Part shown: positions 1 to 8,991 of the stretch, piece after piece
How positions within the stretch are numbered: the first letter of the stretch is position 1
Layout: every line of letters begins with the position of its first letter
NCBI RefSeq assembly: GCF_002091635.1
Contig: NZ_BDAC01000018.1
Location: forward strand, 62,001-126,000
DNA length: 64,000 nucleotides
Direction: 5' to 3'
Source of the DNA: Pseudomonas indica NBRC 103045
GTDB lineage: Bacteria > Pseudomonadota > Gammaproteobacteria > Pseudomonadales > Pseudomonadaceae
Made by a program: the position numbers and the translations under genes
The notes under the pieces: generated by a model
Told to the model about the DNA's origin: nothing
What the model saw: the letters and a program-made list of their open reading frames with translations, nothing else
The model's database searches: none

Positions 1-1
1 C

Positions 2-37
2 AAGGAACTCACCCAAGTGCTGTTCGGCGCGATCTGA
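2..37 (+). CDS. C-terminal end of a gene cut by the window edge, probably flagellar hook protein FlgE
   Basis: An open frame running in from the left edge ends KELTQVLFGAI and stops at TGA 35-37, eight bases before the flgF start. In flagellar operons the gene directly before flgF is flgE, so this is inferred to be the hook protein tail. The eleven visible residues are too few to prove the family. Confidence 0.45.
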   Translation, partial: KELTQVLFGAI

Positions 38-45
38 GGTAAGCC

Positions 46-777
46 ATGGACCGTCTGGGATACACCGCGATGACCGCCGCGAGCCGCACCATGACCTCGC
101 TGCAGGTGCGCGCCAACAACCTGGCCAACGTCAACACCCCCGGCTTTCGCGCCGACCTGGAGCAGGCCAAGGCCGTGGACGTCCAGGGCTACGGCTACGA
201 CAGCCGGCACATGGCGCTGGCCAAGAGCAACGGCGTGAGCCTGGCGCCGGGCGCGCTGATGGCCACCGGCCGCGACCTCGACTTCGCCATCCAGGGCAAG
301 GGCTTGATCGCCCTGGAAGGCGCCGACGGCAAGGAGGTCTACACCCGCCACGGCAGCGTCCAGGTGGATGCCGAGCTGCGCCTGACCGTCAACGGCCGGC
401 CGGTGCTCGGCGAGGGCGGCCCGATCGTCCTGCCGGAATACGACAGCCTGCACATCGGCTCCGACGGAGTGGTCTCGGTAATGCCGCGCGGCGATTACCT
501 GATGGTCGAGGTGGACCGCATCAAGCGCGTCGACGTGCCGGCCTCCGACCTGGTGAAGGACGCCAGCGGCCTGCTGCGCACCAAGGACGGCCAGCCGGCC
601 GAGGCCAGCGAGGAGGTGGCGCTGGTATCCGGCTACCTGGAAGCCAGTAACGTCTCGGCCATCGAACAACTGGTCGGCACCATGAGCCTCAATCGCCTGT
701 TCGAGACCCAGGTGAAGATGATGAAAGCCGCCGAGGACTTGTCCGATGCGGGCAATCGCATGATTCGCGGCAGCTAA
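46..777 (+). CDS. flgF: Flagellar basal-body rod protein FlgF
   Basis: This 243-residue protein forms part of the proximal rod of the flagellar basal body and is exported by the flagellar type III apparatus. It has the rod/hook N-terminal signature, with RANNLANVNTPGFRA near residues 22-36. The usual C-terminal coiled segment (LVSGYLEASNVSAIEQL and RLFETQVKMMKAAED) is also present. Length is normal for the family. It opens the visible flgFGHIJKL run, all on one strand with tiny gaps. A GAGGT element seven bases before the ATG supports the start. Confidence 0.93.
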   Translation: MDRLGYTAMTAASRTMTSLQVRANNLANVNTPGFRADLEQAKAVDVQGYGYDSRHMALAKSNGVSLAPGALMATGRDLDFAIQGKGLIALEGADGKEVYTRHGSVQVDAELRLTVNGRPVLGEGGPIVLPEYDSLHIGSDGVVSVMPRGDYLMVEVDRIKRVDVPASDLVKDASGLLRTKDGQPAEASEEVALVSGYLEASNVSAIEQLVGTMSLNRLFETQVKMMKAAEDLSDAGNRMIRGS

Positions 778-793
778 GCGGGAGTACGCGCAA

Positions 794-1579
794 ATGAGTT
801 CGGCACTTTGGGTCAGCAAGACCGGCCTGGCGGCACAGGACACCGCCATGGCGGCGGTGGCCAACAACCTGGCCAACGTCAACACCACCGGCTTCAAGAG
901 CGACCGGGTGGTTTTCGAGGACCTGTTCTATTCCATCGAACTGCAGCCCGGTGCCCAGGCCGACCAGGTCAACACCGTGCCGTCCGGCATCCAACTGGGC
1001 AGCGGCGTGCGCGTCGCCGGCACGCAGAAGGTGTTCACCGAGGGCAGCATCCAGACCACCGGCCAGCCCATGGACCTGGCCATCATCGGCCACGGCTTCT
1101 TCCAGGTGGAAGCGCCGTCCGGGGAGATCTTCTACACCGAGAACGGCCAGTTCCAGCTCAACGCCGAGGGCGTGATGGTCAACGCCCAGGGCCTGCCGCT
1201 GGTGCCGGCCATCGAAGTGCCGGCCGGCAGCAGCCGTTTCACCGTGGGCAGCGACGGCACCGTCACCGCCGTGCTGGCCGGTGAGACCGTGCCGGTGGAG
1301 CTGGGCCAGATCTCCCTGGTCAACTTCGCCAACCCGGCCGGCCTCGAGGCCCTGGGCGGCAACCTCTACAAGGAAACCGTGGCCAGCGGCGAGCCGGTGG
1401 AAGGCGCACCGGGCGAGGAAGGCCTCGGCAGCCTCAAACAGGGCGTGCTGGAAGGCTCCAACGTGCAGGTGGTCGAGGCCATGGTCAACATGATCGCCAT
1501 CCAGCGCGCCTATGAGGCCAACGCCAAGGTGCTGGACGCTTCTTCGAGCATGCAGCAGTTCCTCAACCAGACCGTTTGA
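794..1579 (+). CDS. flgG: Flagellar distal rod protein FlgG
   Basis: The 261-residue product builds the distal rod that crosses periplasm and outer membrane. The diagnostic N-terminal motif VANNLANVNTTGFKSDR lies at about residues 21-37, followed by the FlgG-type DLAIIGHGFFQV segment. The C-terminal helix QVVEAMVNMIAIQRAYEANA is typical of rod and hook family proteins. It follows flgF after 16 bp and its stop overlaps the flgH start by one base, implying one transcript and translational coupling. GGGAG lies upstream of the ATG. Confidence 0.95.
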   Translation: MSSALWVSKTGLAAQDTAMAAVANNLANVNTTGFKSDRVVFEDLFYSIELQPGAQADQVNTVPSGIQLGSGVRVAGTQKVFTEGSIQTTGQPMDLAIIGHGFFQVEAPSGEIFYTENGQFQLNAEGVMVNAQGLPLVPAIEVPAGSSRFTVGSDGTVTAVLAGETVPVELGQISLVNFANPAGLEALGGNLYKETVASGEPVEGAPGEEGLGSLKQGVLEGSNVQVVEAMVNMIAIQRAYEANAKVLDASSSMQQFLNQTV

Positions 1580-2250
1580 TGCCGATGATGCGTACCTTCA
1601 GCCTGTTCGTCCTGCTGGCCCTGCTCGCCGGCTGCCAGAGTTTCGACGAGATGCGCCCGGACGAGGACTCCAGCCAGTACGAGCCGCTGGAACTGGACTA
1701 CAGCCTGCCGCCGACGTCGCGCGGCGGGCTGTTCCGCTCCGGCCATGCCGGCTCGCTGCTGCAGGACAAGCGCGCGCTACGGGTGGGTGACATCCTCACC
1801 GTGGTGCTGGACGAATCCACCCAGTCGAGCAAGAGCGCCGGCACCAGCTTCGGCAAGTCCTCCAGTGTCGGCATCGGCGTGCCCACCGTGCTCGGCAAGA
1901 CCTACCCGAAGCTGGAAAGCTCGGCGGAGGCGGAGCGCGATTTCGAGGGCTCGGCCAAGAGTTCGCAGCAGAACACCCTGCGCGGCTCCATCGCCGTCAC
2001 CGTGCACAAGGTCCTGCCCAACGGCGTGCTGCTGGTGAAGGGCGAGAAATCGCTGCGCCTGAACCAGGGTGACGAGTTCATCCGCCTGACCGGCCTGGTG
2101 CGCCTGGACGACATCGACCGCTTCAACCAGGTGTCCTCGCAGAACGTCGCCAACGCACGCATCTCCTACGCCGGTCGCGGCGTGCTCAACGACAGCAATT
2201 CGGCAGGCTGGCTGACGCGTTTCTTCACCCACCCCCTGTTTCCCCTCTGA
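1579..2250 (+). CDS. flgH: Flagellar L-ring lipoprotein FlgH
   Basis: FlgH forms the outer-membrane L-ring bushing around the rod. The protein has a lipoprotein signal peptide whose lipobox LLAGC puts the lipidated cysteine near residue 19. It continues with the FlgH-specific segments LFRSGHAGSLLQDKRALRVG and DILTVVLDESTQSSKSA, and ends near SYAGRGVLNDSNSAGWL. The ATG at 1579 overlaps the flgG stop. In-frame ATGs at 1588 and 1591 are possible alternatives and would still leave a complete signal peptide. Confidence 0.94.
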   Translation: MPMMRTFSLFVLLALLAGCQSFDEMRPDEDSSQYEPLELDYSLPPTSRGGLFRSGHAGSLLQDKRALRVGDILTVVLDESTQSSKSAGTSFGKSSSVGIGVPTVLGKTYPKLESSAEAERDFEGSAKSSQQNTLRGSIAVTVHKVLPNGVLLVKGEKSLRLNQGDEFIRLTGLVRLDDIDRFNQVSSQNVANARISYAGRGVLNDSNSAGWLTRFFTHPLFPL

Positions 2251-2262
2251 GTGGTATCGCCC

Positions 2263-3366
2263 ATGCGTCAGTTTTCCCGGTTCCTGCTGGCCGCCTGCGG
2301 CCTGATCTGGCAGACGGCCGCCCATGGCGTGCCGCTGATGGACCTCGTCGACATCGAAGGCATCCGCGGCAACCAGTTGATCGGCTACGGCCTGGTGGTC
2401 GGCCTCGACGGCACCGGCGACAAGAACCAGGTGAAGTTCACCAGCCAGTCGGTGGCGAACATGATCAAGCAGTTCGGCGTGAATCTGCCGCCGAACACCG
2501 ATCCCAAGCTGAAGAACGCCGCCGCGGTGATGGTCACCGCCAACGTGCCGCCGTCCTACAGCGCCGGTCAGACCATCGACGTCACCGTGTCCTCCCTGGG
2601 CGATGCCAAGAGCCTGCGCGGCGGCCTGTTGCTGATGACGCCGCTGCAAGGCGTGGACGGCGAGACCTACGCCCTGGCCCAAGGCAACCTGGTGGTGGGC
2701 GGCCTCAAGGCGGAAGGCGCCAGCGGCTCCAGCGTGGCGATCAACAGCGCCACCACCGGCCTGATTCCCAACGGCGCCACCATCGAGCAGATGATCCCCA
2801 GCGATTTCGCCCAGCGCGATGACGTCATGCTGAACATCCGCAAGCCCAGCTTCCAGACCGCCAGCAAGGTGGTGGAGGCGGTCAACGCCCGCTTCGGCAG
2901 CGGCACCGCCACCGCCCTCGACGCCACCAAGGTATCGCTGCGCGCGCCGGTGTCGAGCAACCAGCGCATCGGCTTCATGGCCATGCTGGAAGCGGTCGAA
3001 GTGGACGAGGGCCGAGTCCGGCCGAAGGTGGTCTTCAACAGCCGCACCGGCACCGTGGTGGTCGGGCAGGGCGTGCGCGTGAAGGCGGCGGCGGTGGCCC
3101 ACGGCACCCTCACCGTGACCATCAGCGAGAACCCCCAGGTCAGCCAGCCCGCGCCGTTCTCCCAGGGCCAGACGGCGGTGGTGCCGCAGTCCGACGTGGC
3201 GGTGACCCAGGACAAGAACGCCATGTTCAAGTGGCCGGAAGGCGCCAGCCTGGAAAGCATCATCAACACGGTGAACAGCCTCGGCGCCACGCCGGACGAC
3301 GTGATGAGCATCCTGCAATCCCTGGAGCGGGCCGGCGCCCTGAACGCCGAGCTGATCGTGATCTGA
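2263..3366 (+). CDS. flgI: Flagellar P-ring protein FlgI
   Basis: FlgI makes the periplasmic P-ring around the rod. A Sec signal peptide (about residues 1-22) is followed by the family hallmark [20 protein letters not shown] and, further on, [27 protein letters not shown] split over residues 90-117. The C-terminus, with the [20 protein letters not shown] stretch, matches the family closely. Length (367 aa) is normal. I chose ATG 2263. A GTG at 2251 would add four residues and abuts the flgH stop. Confidence 0.94.
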   Translation: MRQFSRFLLAACGLIWQTAAHGVPLMDLVDIEGIRGNQLIGYGLVVGLDGTGDKNQVKFTSQSVANMIKQFGVNLPPNTDPKLKNAAAVMVTANVPPSYSAGQTIDVTVSSLGDAKSLRGGLLLMTPLQGVDGETYALAQGNLVVGGLKAEGASGSSVAINSATTGLIPNGATIEQMIPSDFAQRDDVMLNIRKPSFQTASKVVEAVNARFGSGTATALDATKVSLRAPVSSNQRIGFMAMLEAVEVDEGRVRPKVVFNSRTGTVVVGQGVRVKAAAVAHGTLTVTISENPQVSQPAPFSQGQTAVVPQSDVAVTQDKNAMFKWPEGASLESIINTVNSLGATPDDVMSILQSLERAGALNAELIVI

Positions 3367-3377
3367 GTGCGGACCCC

Positions 3378-4574
3378 ATGAGCATCGTTTCCCTGAATCG
3401 CAATACCTCCGCCTCCGTCCAGGCCGATGGCAGCGGAGCCGCGCCGCGCGAGCAGTTGCAGCAGGCCGCCGAACAGTTCGAAGCCCTGTTTCTCCAGCAG
3501 ATCCTCAAGCAGATGCGCAAGGCCGGCGACGTGCTGGCGGCGGACAACCCGATGCGCAGCCGCGAGCTGGACACCATGCGCGACTTCTACGACGAAGTGC
3601 TGGCCGAGACCCTGGCCGGCAAGAAGCAGACCGGCATCGCCGACCTGCTGGTGAAGCAGCTCTCCGGTGACGGCGCTTCCATCGCCGACATCGAGCAGGC
3701 CGGTGCGGCGGCACGCTCCGCCGAACTGTCGCGCGGCTCGCTGATCGAGCCGCTGGCGAGTACCTGGCGACGCGGCATGGATGGCCTGGCGGAAGCCTGG
3801 CAGCGCGGTACGGCCGGCTTCAAGGCGCTGGTGGAGAGCGTCATCGCCCAGGAATCCGCCGGGCGCATCGATGCGGTGTCGTCCAAGGGCGCGCGCGGCC
3901 TGATGCAGCTGATGCCGGAGACCGCCCGCGAGATGGCCGCCGAACTCGGCCTGGCCTACGACGAGGCGCGCCTGACCAGCGACGCGGCCTACAACAAGAC
4001 CCTCGGCAGCGCCTACCTGAACAAGATGCTGGCGCGTTACGACGGCGAGCACGCGCTGGCCCTGGCCGCGTACAACGCCGGTCCCGGCCGGGTCGACGAG
4101 TGGCTGGAGCGCAACGGCGACCCGCGCCGCGGCGAGATCAGCGTCGGCGCCTGGATCGAGCGCATCCCGTTCAAGGAAACCCGCGACTACACCACGCGCA
4201 TCCTGCGCAGCCTGCGGAACGCGCCACTGGCCGAAACCCCACGGGCGGAGCCGGGCGGGCTGGCCCAGGCCCTGCCGTTGCAGCCGCGCTGGACGGCGCA
4301 GACCCGTGCCCAGGTGGAACTGGCCGAGGGCGTGCGCCAGGGCGAGCTGCTGGGCGCCGCAGTGGGCAAGCGCATCGCCGTACAGGAGACGCCACGCGAA
4401 CTACCGTCCGTCAGCGGCCCGGTGATCGAGCTGGCGCGATTTAAGTCCGCCGTCGATCCGGTCGCCTTGCAAGAGAAGAGCATCTCTCGATCCGCTGCCC
4501 CGGGCACCCATCAATCCCTGTCGGCGGCCTTTGCCCAACCGATCCGGATCGAGCGCAAGGAGACCTTGTCGTGA
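3378..4574 (+). CDS. flgJ: Rod-cap FlgJ fused to a lytic transglycosylase (SLT) domain
   Basis: This is a two-part protein of 398 residues. Residues 22-95 are the FlgJ rod-cap domain, including EQFEALFLQQILKQMRKAG and the DNPM...MRDFYDEVLAETLA helices. Residues 145-265 are a family-1 lytic transglycosylase: catalytic Glu159 in AQESAG, GLMQLMP at 174-180 and AAYNAGPGRV around 230-239. Gammaproteobacterial polar FlgJ normally carries a GH73 glucosaminidase instead, so the muralytic domain has been swapped. Residues 290-398 form an Ala/Pro-rich tail of unknown role. The ATG at 3378 is preceded by no strong SD. The stop overlaps the flgK GTG by four bases. Confidence 0.88.
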   Translation: MSIVSLNRNTSASVQADGSGAAPREQLQQAAEQFEALFLQQILKQMRKAGDVLAADNPMRSRELDTMRDFYDEVLAETLAGKKQTGIADLLVKQLSGDGASIADIEQAGAAARSAELSRGSLIEPLASTWRRGMDGLAEAWQRGTAGFKALVESVIAQESAGRIDAVSSKGARGLMQLMPETAREMAAELGLAYDEARLTSDAAYNKTLGSAYLNKMLARYDGEHALALAAYNAGPGRVDEWLERNGDPRRGEISVGAWIERIPFKETRDYTTRILRSLRNAPLAETPRAEPGGLAQALPLQPRWTAQTRAQVELAEGVRQGELLGAAVGKRIAVQETPRELPSVSGPVIELARFKSAVDPVALQEKSISRSAAPGTHQSLSAAFAQPIRIERKETLS

Positions 4575-5938
4575 GTATCTTGAGCCAGATCGGCTACAGC
4601 GGTGTGCGGGCGTCGCAGGTGGCGCTGACCACCACCGGCCAGAACATCGCCAACGTCAACACCCCCGGCTTTAGCCGGCTCAACCCGGTGTTCGGCTCGC
4701 TGGCCGGGCAGGGCGGCCTGAGCGTCGGCGGCGGCGTGCAGGTCACCAGCATCCGCCGGCTGGCCAACGACTTCCAGAACCAGCAGCTGTGGCGCGCCAA
4801 CACCGAGTTGAGCTACTACAGCAACGCCCAGCAGTACCTGACCTCGCTGGAAGGCCTGATGGCAGGTGAAGGCTCGAGCATCAGCGTCGGCCTCGACCGC
4901 TTCTTCGCCGCAGTGAGCGAAGCCAGCGCCTCGCCGGACTCCATCGCCCTGCGCCAGCAGATCCTCAGCGAAGCGAAGAACCTCAGCCAGCGCTTCAACG
5001 GCCTGGGCAGCAACATCGGCGCCCAACTCAACGCCCTGCACGAACAGCGCAGCGCCATGGCCGGCGAAGTCAACGGGCTGATCGGCAACATCGCGCTGCT
5101 CAACCGCAAGATCGTCGAGACCGAATCCGTCGGCGGCGACAGCACGGCGCTGCGCGACCACCGCGAAAGCCTGGTCAAGGACCTCAGCCAGTACGCCGCC
5201 CTGCGCGTCCACGAGACGCCGGACGGCGCCCTCAGCGTCGCCCTGGCCAACGGCCAGCCTTTGGTGGCGGGCAGCACGGCGGGGCAGTTGCAGGTGAACA
5301 CGACCGCCAGCGGCGAACAGGTGGTGGCGCTGTCCTTCGCCGGCACCAGCTTCCCGCTCAAGCAGGACGGCTTCGGCGGCGCCCTGGGCGGTCTCTACGA
5401 CAGCGAATACGCCAGCCTGCGCCCGGCGCTGGAGGCCCTGCACGACATGGCCGGGGCGCTGGCGCAGATGCTCAACGACACCCTGGTCACCGGCTTCGAC
5501 CTCGCCGGCAACCCCGGCCAGCCCTTGCTGACCTACAACGCCGCCAGCACCACGGCGATGCTCAGCGTCAACGCGCTTGCCCCGGAGCAGTTGGCGTTCT
5601 CTTCCACGGCCGGCGAAACCGGCAACAACGAAGTGCTGCTGGCGCTGCTCGAACTGAAACGGCAGACCATCACCCTCGGCGGCAGCCAGGTCACCCTGAA
5701 CGATGCCTATGCCGGGCTGCTCGGCCAGGTGGCCAGCGCCAGCCGGCAGAACCAGGCCGACCTGAAATCGGCCACGGCGGTGGCCGAGCAGGCCCAGGCC
5801 CAGCGCGACAGCGTCAGCGCCGTGAGCCTGGACGAGGAGGCGGTGAACCTGATGACCTACCAGCAGGCCTACCAGGCCAACATGAAGGTGATCAGTACCG
5901 CCAACCAGATGTTCGACGACATGCTCGCGGCGTTCTGA
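4571..5938 (+). CDS. flgK: Hook-associated protein 1, FlgK (short, lateral-type)
   Basis: FlgK forms the first junction zone between hook and filament. The N-terminus GQNIANVNTPGFSRLNP and the C-terminus AVNLMTYQQAYQANMKVIST are the conserved export/coiled-coil regions. At 455 residues it is far shorter than the FlgK of polar flagella in Pseudomonas (about 650-680 aa) and matches lateral-system LfgK sizes. The start is GTG, overlapping the flgJ stop as GTGA, so translation is probably coupled. Confidence 0.92.
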   Translation: MSILSQIGYSGVRASQVALTTTGQNIANVNTPGFSRLNPVFGSLAGQGGLSVGGGVQVTSIRRLANDFQNQQLWRANTELSYYSNAQQYLTSLEGLMAGEGSSISVGLDRFFAAVSEASASPDSIALRQQILSEAKNLSQRFNGLGSNIGAQLNALHEQRSAMAGEVNGLIGNIALLNRKIVETESVGGDSTALRDHRESLVKDLSQYAALRVHETPDGALSVALANGQPLVAGSTAGQLQVNTTASGEQVVALSFAGTSFPLKQDGFGGALGGLYDSEYASLRPALEALHDMAGALAQMLNDTLVTGFDLAGNPGQPLLTYNAASTTAMLSVNALAPEQLAFSSTAGETGNNEVLLALLELKRQTITLGGSQVTLNDAYAGLLGQVASASRQNQADLKSATAVAEQAQAQRDSVSAVSLDEEAVNLMTYQQAYQANMKVISTANQMFDDMLAAF

Positions 5939-5967
5939 CGGCGCCCCCGGAAACAGGATCGACTTCC

Positions 5968-6882
5968 ATGCGGATCACCAACGCCCAGACCACCGCCCTG
6001 ATGCACAACGCCATGAGCGCCAACTCCGCGCAACTGGGCAAACTCATGCAGCAGATGGCCACCGGACAGCGTCTCATGCTGCCCTCCGACGACCCCATCG
6101 CCAGCGTGCGCATCCTCCGCGTACAGCGCGAAGAGGCCAGCCTGACGCAGTACCGCAGCAACATCGCCAACGTCTCCAGCAGCCTGTCGGTGCAGGAAGC
6201 CAACCTGCAATCCACCTCGGACGCCATGCTCAACGTGCGCGACCTGCTGCTGTGGGCGGCCAACGGCTCCAACACCAGCGAGGACTTGTCGGCCATCGCC
6301 GGCGAACTGAGCAACATCGAGAAGACCCTGCTCAGCTTCGCCAACGTGCGTGACGAGGAGGGCCGCTACCTGTTCTCCGGTACCCTCAGCGACACCCCGG
6401 CGGTGACCTTCGATGCGGCCACCGAGACCTACGCCATCACCGGCAACGGCAAGCACCGTCAGGCGGCGGTGGCCAACGGCGTGCTGGTCGAGGAGAACGT
6501 CACCGCGCTGGACGTGTTCGGCACCGGCATCCCGATGCTCAACGAGCTGCACGCCCTGGTGAAGACCCTGCAGGACCCGGCCCTCGACGCGAACGACCCG
6601 GCGGTGCGCCAGCAGATCGACGACACCTTGCTGCGCCTGGACGAGACCCACGCCGGCGTACTCGGCGCGATCACCGAACTGGGGGGGCGGCAGAACACCC
6701 TGACGCTGCTCACCGACAGCAACGAGGAAGTCTCCCTGGTCAACCAGAAGATCGAAGGCGAACTGTCCCGGCTCGACTACGCCGGCGCATCCATCGACCT
6801 GAACAACTACCAGTTGTCCTTGCAGGCCACACAGAAGACCTACCTGAAGATTCATGAACTGTCGTTGTTCAGCCTGTTGTAA
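5968..6882 (+). CDS. flgL: Hook-associated protein 3, FlgL (short)
   Basis: FlgL is the second hook-filament junction protein. The N-terminal flagellin-like helices include LGKLMQQMATGQRLMLPSDD and DPIASVRILRVQREEASL. The C-terminus ends LQATQKTYLKIHELSLFSLL, typical of FlgL. Length is 304 aa, compared with over 400 in the polar system of Pseudomonas, again pointing to a secondary flagellum. A GGAAACAGGATC stretch precedes the ATG, 29 bp after flgK. Confidence 0.91.
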   Translation: MRITNAQTTALMHNAMSANSAQLGKLMQQMATGQRLMLPSDDPIASVRILRVQREEASLTQYRSNIANVSSSLSVQEANLQSTSDAMLNVRDLLLWAANGSNTSEDLSAIAGELSNIEKTLLSFANVRDEEGRYLFSGTLSDTPAVTFDAATETYAITGNGKHRQAAVANGVLVEENVTALDVFGTGIPMLNELHALVKTLQDPALDANDPAVRQQIDDTLLRLDETHAGVLGAITELGGRQNTLTLLTDSNEEVSLVNQKIEGELSRLDYAGASIDLNNYQLSLQATQKTYLKIHELSLFSLL

Positions 6883-6899
6883 GCAGCCGAGGTAAGGCC

Positions 6900-7940
6900 A
6901 TGAAGGTCGAAAAGCAGCTACCGGCCGTTGCCACCATCGATTCCCGTGAGCGGCGCCAGGCGGTCCTGCCGGATGCGCCGGCGACCGTGTCGCGCAAGGC
7001 TCCGGCCAATCCCGTCGATACGCACCGGGCGGAACGGGCCGCGGGGAAGAATGCGAATTTCAACCTGCAGCTCAACCAGCAACTGTCGTCGATGCAGTCG
7101 GCGGACAGCTACCTGGGCGAGCTGGCGGATCGCCTGGCCCAGCTCAAGCTCAGCCTCGGCCGCGAGCTGAGCAATTCGCAGCCCGGCGCGCGGGAAGCCG
7201 TGAAGCAGGCCATGCAGCAGGCCGACAGCCTGCTCCGGCAACGCGCCGAGCGCTCCGGCAACAGCCTCGACGCCAGCTTCAAGCTGCGCCTCAACGAGCC
7301 GGTGCGCAGCCGCTTCAGCCTGGAGGGCCTGGAGTCCATCGACGCCATCCGCCGTGCCGGCAAGGAGACGCTGCTGTTCAGCGGCGGACGCGCGCTGGCC
7401 GAGCCGGTGGCGGTGGTGCTCGACGAGGACATGAGCGAGCAGCAGATTCTGCGCCGCTTCAACGCCAGCCTCGGCCAGTCCGGCATCCGTGCCGAGCTGG
7501 ATGCGGGCGGCGCAGTGAAGTTCACCGCGAAGGAGAGCGACTGGCAGCAGCTCAAGGGGCAGTTGGCGGTGCAGGGCGAGGGCAAGCTGTTCGCCAAGGG
7601 CAAGCCGACCCGCCTGGACAGCCACGAGGACGAACTGCTCAGCCTGCCGGCGGACAGCAGCCTGGACAGCTTCCGCGAGCTGCGCCGGGTGCTCGACGAC
7701 GTGGTGCGCGCGCTGGACAAGATCGCCTCGCTGCGCGAGCAGCTCAGCCATCGGCAGGAGGAAATCCGCGAGTTTCTCGCCCGCCAGTCCCACCAGGACG
7801 AGAAGCAGTGGGCGCAGGATTACGCCAGCCTGGTGTTCAACCTGATGCGCCAGAGTCCATCCAGCTATGCGGCGGTCACCCAGACCGTGATCGCCCAGGC
7901 CAATATCAACCGTTTCACCGTGGTCAGTCTGCTTTCCTAG
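6900..7940 (+). CDS. Uncharacterised flagellar-operon protein with flagellin-like ends
   Basis: I do not recognise a named family for this 346-residue protein. It starts 17 bp after flgL with a GAGGTAAGG ribosome site, so it is probably co-transcribed. The N-terminal 60 residues are charged and disordered-looking. Residues about 57-125 and 255-310 are amphipathic helices. The middle (about 165-225) resembles the flagellin IN-type fold that carries D-S-EQQI and SGIRAELDAGGAVKF. The extreme C-terminus VIAQANINRFTVVSLLS recalls flagellin and FlgL D0 tails. A secreted filament- or junction-associated role, or an export-substrate regulator, is inference only. Confidence 0.55.
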   Translation: MKVEKQLPAVATIDSRERRQAVLPDAPATVSRKAPANPVDTHRAERAAGKNANFNLQLNQQLSSMQSADSYLGELADRLAQLKLSLGRELSNSQPGAREAVKQAMQQADSLLRQRAERSGNSLDASFKLRLNEPVRSRFSLEGLESIDAIRRAGKETLLFSGGRALAEPVAVVLDEDMSEQQILRRFNASLGQSGIRAELDAGGAVKFTAKESDWQQLKGQLAVQGEGKLFAKGKPTRLDSHEDELLSLPADSSLDSFRELRRVLDDVVRALDKIASLREQLSHRQEEIREFLARQSHQDEKQWAQDYASLVFNLMRQSPSSYAAVTQTVIAQANINRFTVVSLLS

Positions 7941-8180
7941 CGTTTGGGTGTTGTCGTGCCGATAACGGATCTTTTCAAGGGCGGCGGCAAGTCCGGCGCT
8001 TTTCGCGGGCTTTCGGAAGTCCTCGCCATACTGTTCCGCGACAAGCGGAGTTTGACGGAGGAGGCCGCGCTGGGCGATCTTGTGACGCCGCGTCGCGCCA
8101 TTCCTGATGCCAGAAGCTCGGGCTCCGGGGCGCGATCGCCGCATCAGGACGCCGTTTCGGGCGATACACCGAGGAGCAAC

Positions 8181-8516
8181 ATGGTTTACGTACAACGGGA
8201 CGCGGACGGACACATTCTTCGGGTCGAGCACGAGCCCTTCGACGAAATGACCGAAGTGCTGGCCGTCGAAAGCGAAGAGCTGCAGCGCTGGATCACCGCC
8301 AAGGAAGAAATGAAGGCGCGCCTCGACGCGCTGCGCAGTTCCGACCTCGACCTGATCCGCGTGCTTGAGGATGTGGTCAGCGTGCTGGTGGTACGCGGGC
8401 TGATCAGCTTCACCGACCTTCCCGAGGCCGCACGCCTCAAACTCGACCAACGCGCCTTGGCCCGCGCCGAAATCGAAGGCCTGGCCGACGTGCTCGGCGA
8501 AGAAAAGGACGTTTGA
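8181..8516 (+). CDS. Pseudomonas tryptophan-synthase-beta-like small protein
   Basis: The 111-residue product begins MVYVQRDADGHILRVEHEPF and contains the conserved stretch SDLDLIRVLEDVVSVLVVRG followed by LISFTDLPEAA. This is the small Pseudomonas family often mis-named tryptophan synthase beta chain-like, which has no PLP domain and no known function. The start at 8181 has a good GAGGAG element. The frame is open upstream to 7944, but that extension is low-complexity and starts with TTG, so I exclude it. Confidence 0.8.
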   Translation: MVYVQRDADGHILRVEHEPFDEMTEVLAVESEELQRWITAKEEMKARLDALRSSDLDLIRVLEDVVSVLVVRGLISFTDLPEAARLKLDQRALARAEIEGLADVLGEEKDV

Positions 8517-8991
8517 GTCAGTCCTGGTCTCCGTAGGCGAATAAATTCGCTCCTACAAGGAAAAGCCGGCCTCGTTCTTGTAGGAAAGGGCTCTGCTCGC
8601 GAACCGGGCCCCGCAAGAGCTTCGCCAGCAGCGCTGGCTCCTACGAAGCCACCGTGCCTGAAGCGAATCCCTGTAGGGGCGAATTCATTCGCCCGGCGAG
8701 GGCGGGTTGGCGCATCAATCCGCACCCTGAGAAAGGCGTAGCCCGCATTTCCTATATTCCCTCGAACCTGATTTCCGAAGAGCGACCAAGCCCAATTATT
8801 CATGGCCGCTCTTAATCGCCATGCAGCCTTAGTTCATCGAACTTGAACTGAAAGTACATATTTTCTCTTTTGCTAAACCTGTGCTAATCCTGAATCGAGC
8901 GGAGTTTGTTTTCTCCGGCTATTGTTTTTTTCGGATCGACACAGTAGTTTGCCGACATTCGTCAGCCACCCCTTAGCTCGGAGAGAAGAGA
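8517..8991. repeat. Intergenic region with REP-type palindromes, then AT-rich mvaU upstream region
   Basis: Bases 8531-8700 hold several degenerate REP-type palindromes, including GGCGAATAAATTCGCTCCTAC-like units, CTCTGCTCGCGAA and one GGGGCGAATTCATTCGCCC unit. From about 8740 the sequence becomes markedly AT-richer up to the mvaU start. This fits a promoter bound by H-NS-type silencers, which commonly autoregulate. No convincing gene is seen. Confidence 0.7.

Noticed and set aside
1777-3318. 513-codon minus-strand frame across flgH and flgI
   Set aside because: Same codon-bias shadow effect; the plus strand encodes textbook FlgH and FlgI here.
7944-8180. In-frame N-terminal extension of the tryptophan-synthase-beta-like gene
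   Set aside because: It would start with TTG without a ribosome site, whereas the ATG at 8181 has GAGGAG and matches the family N-terminus.
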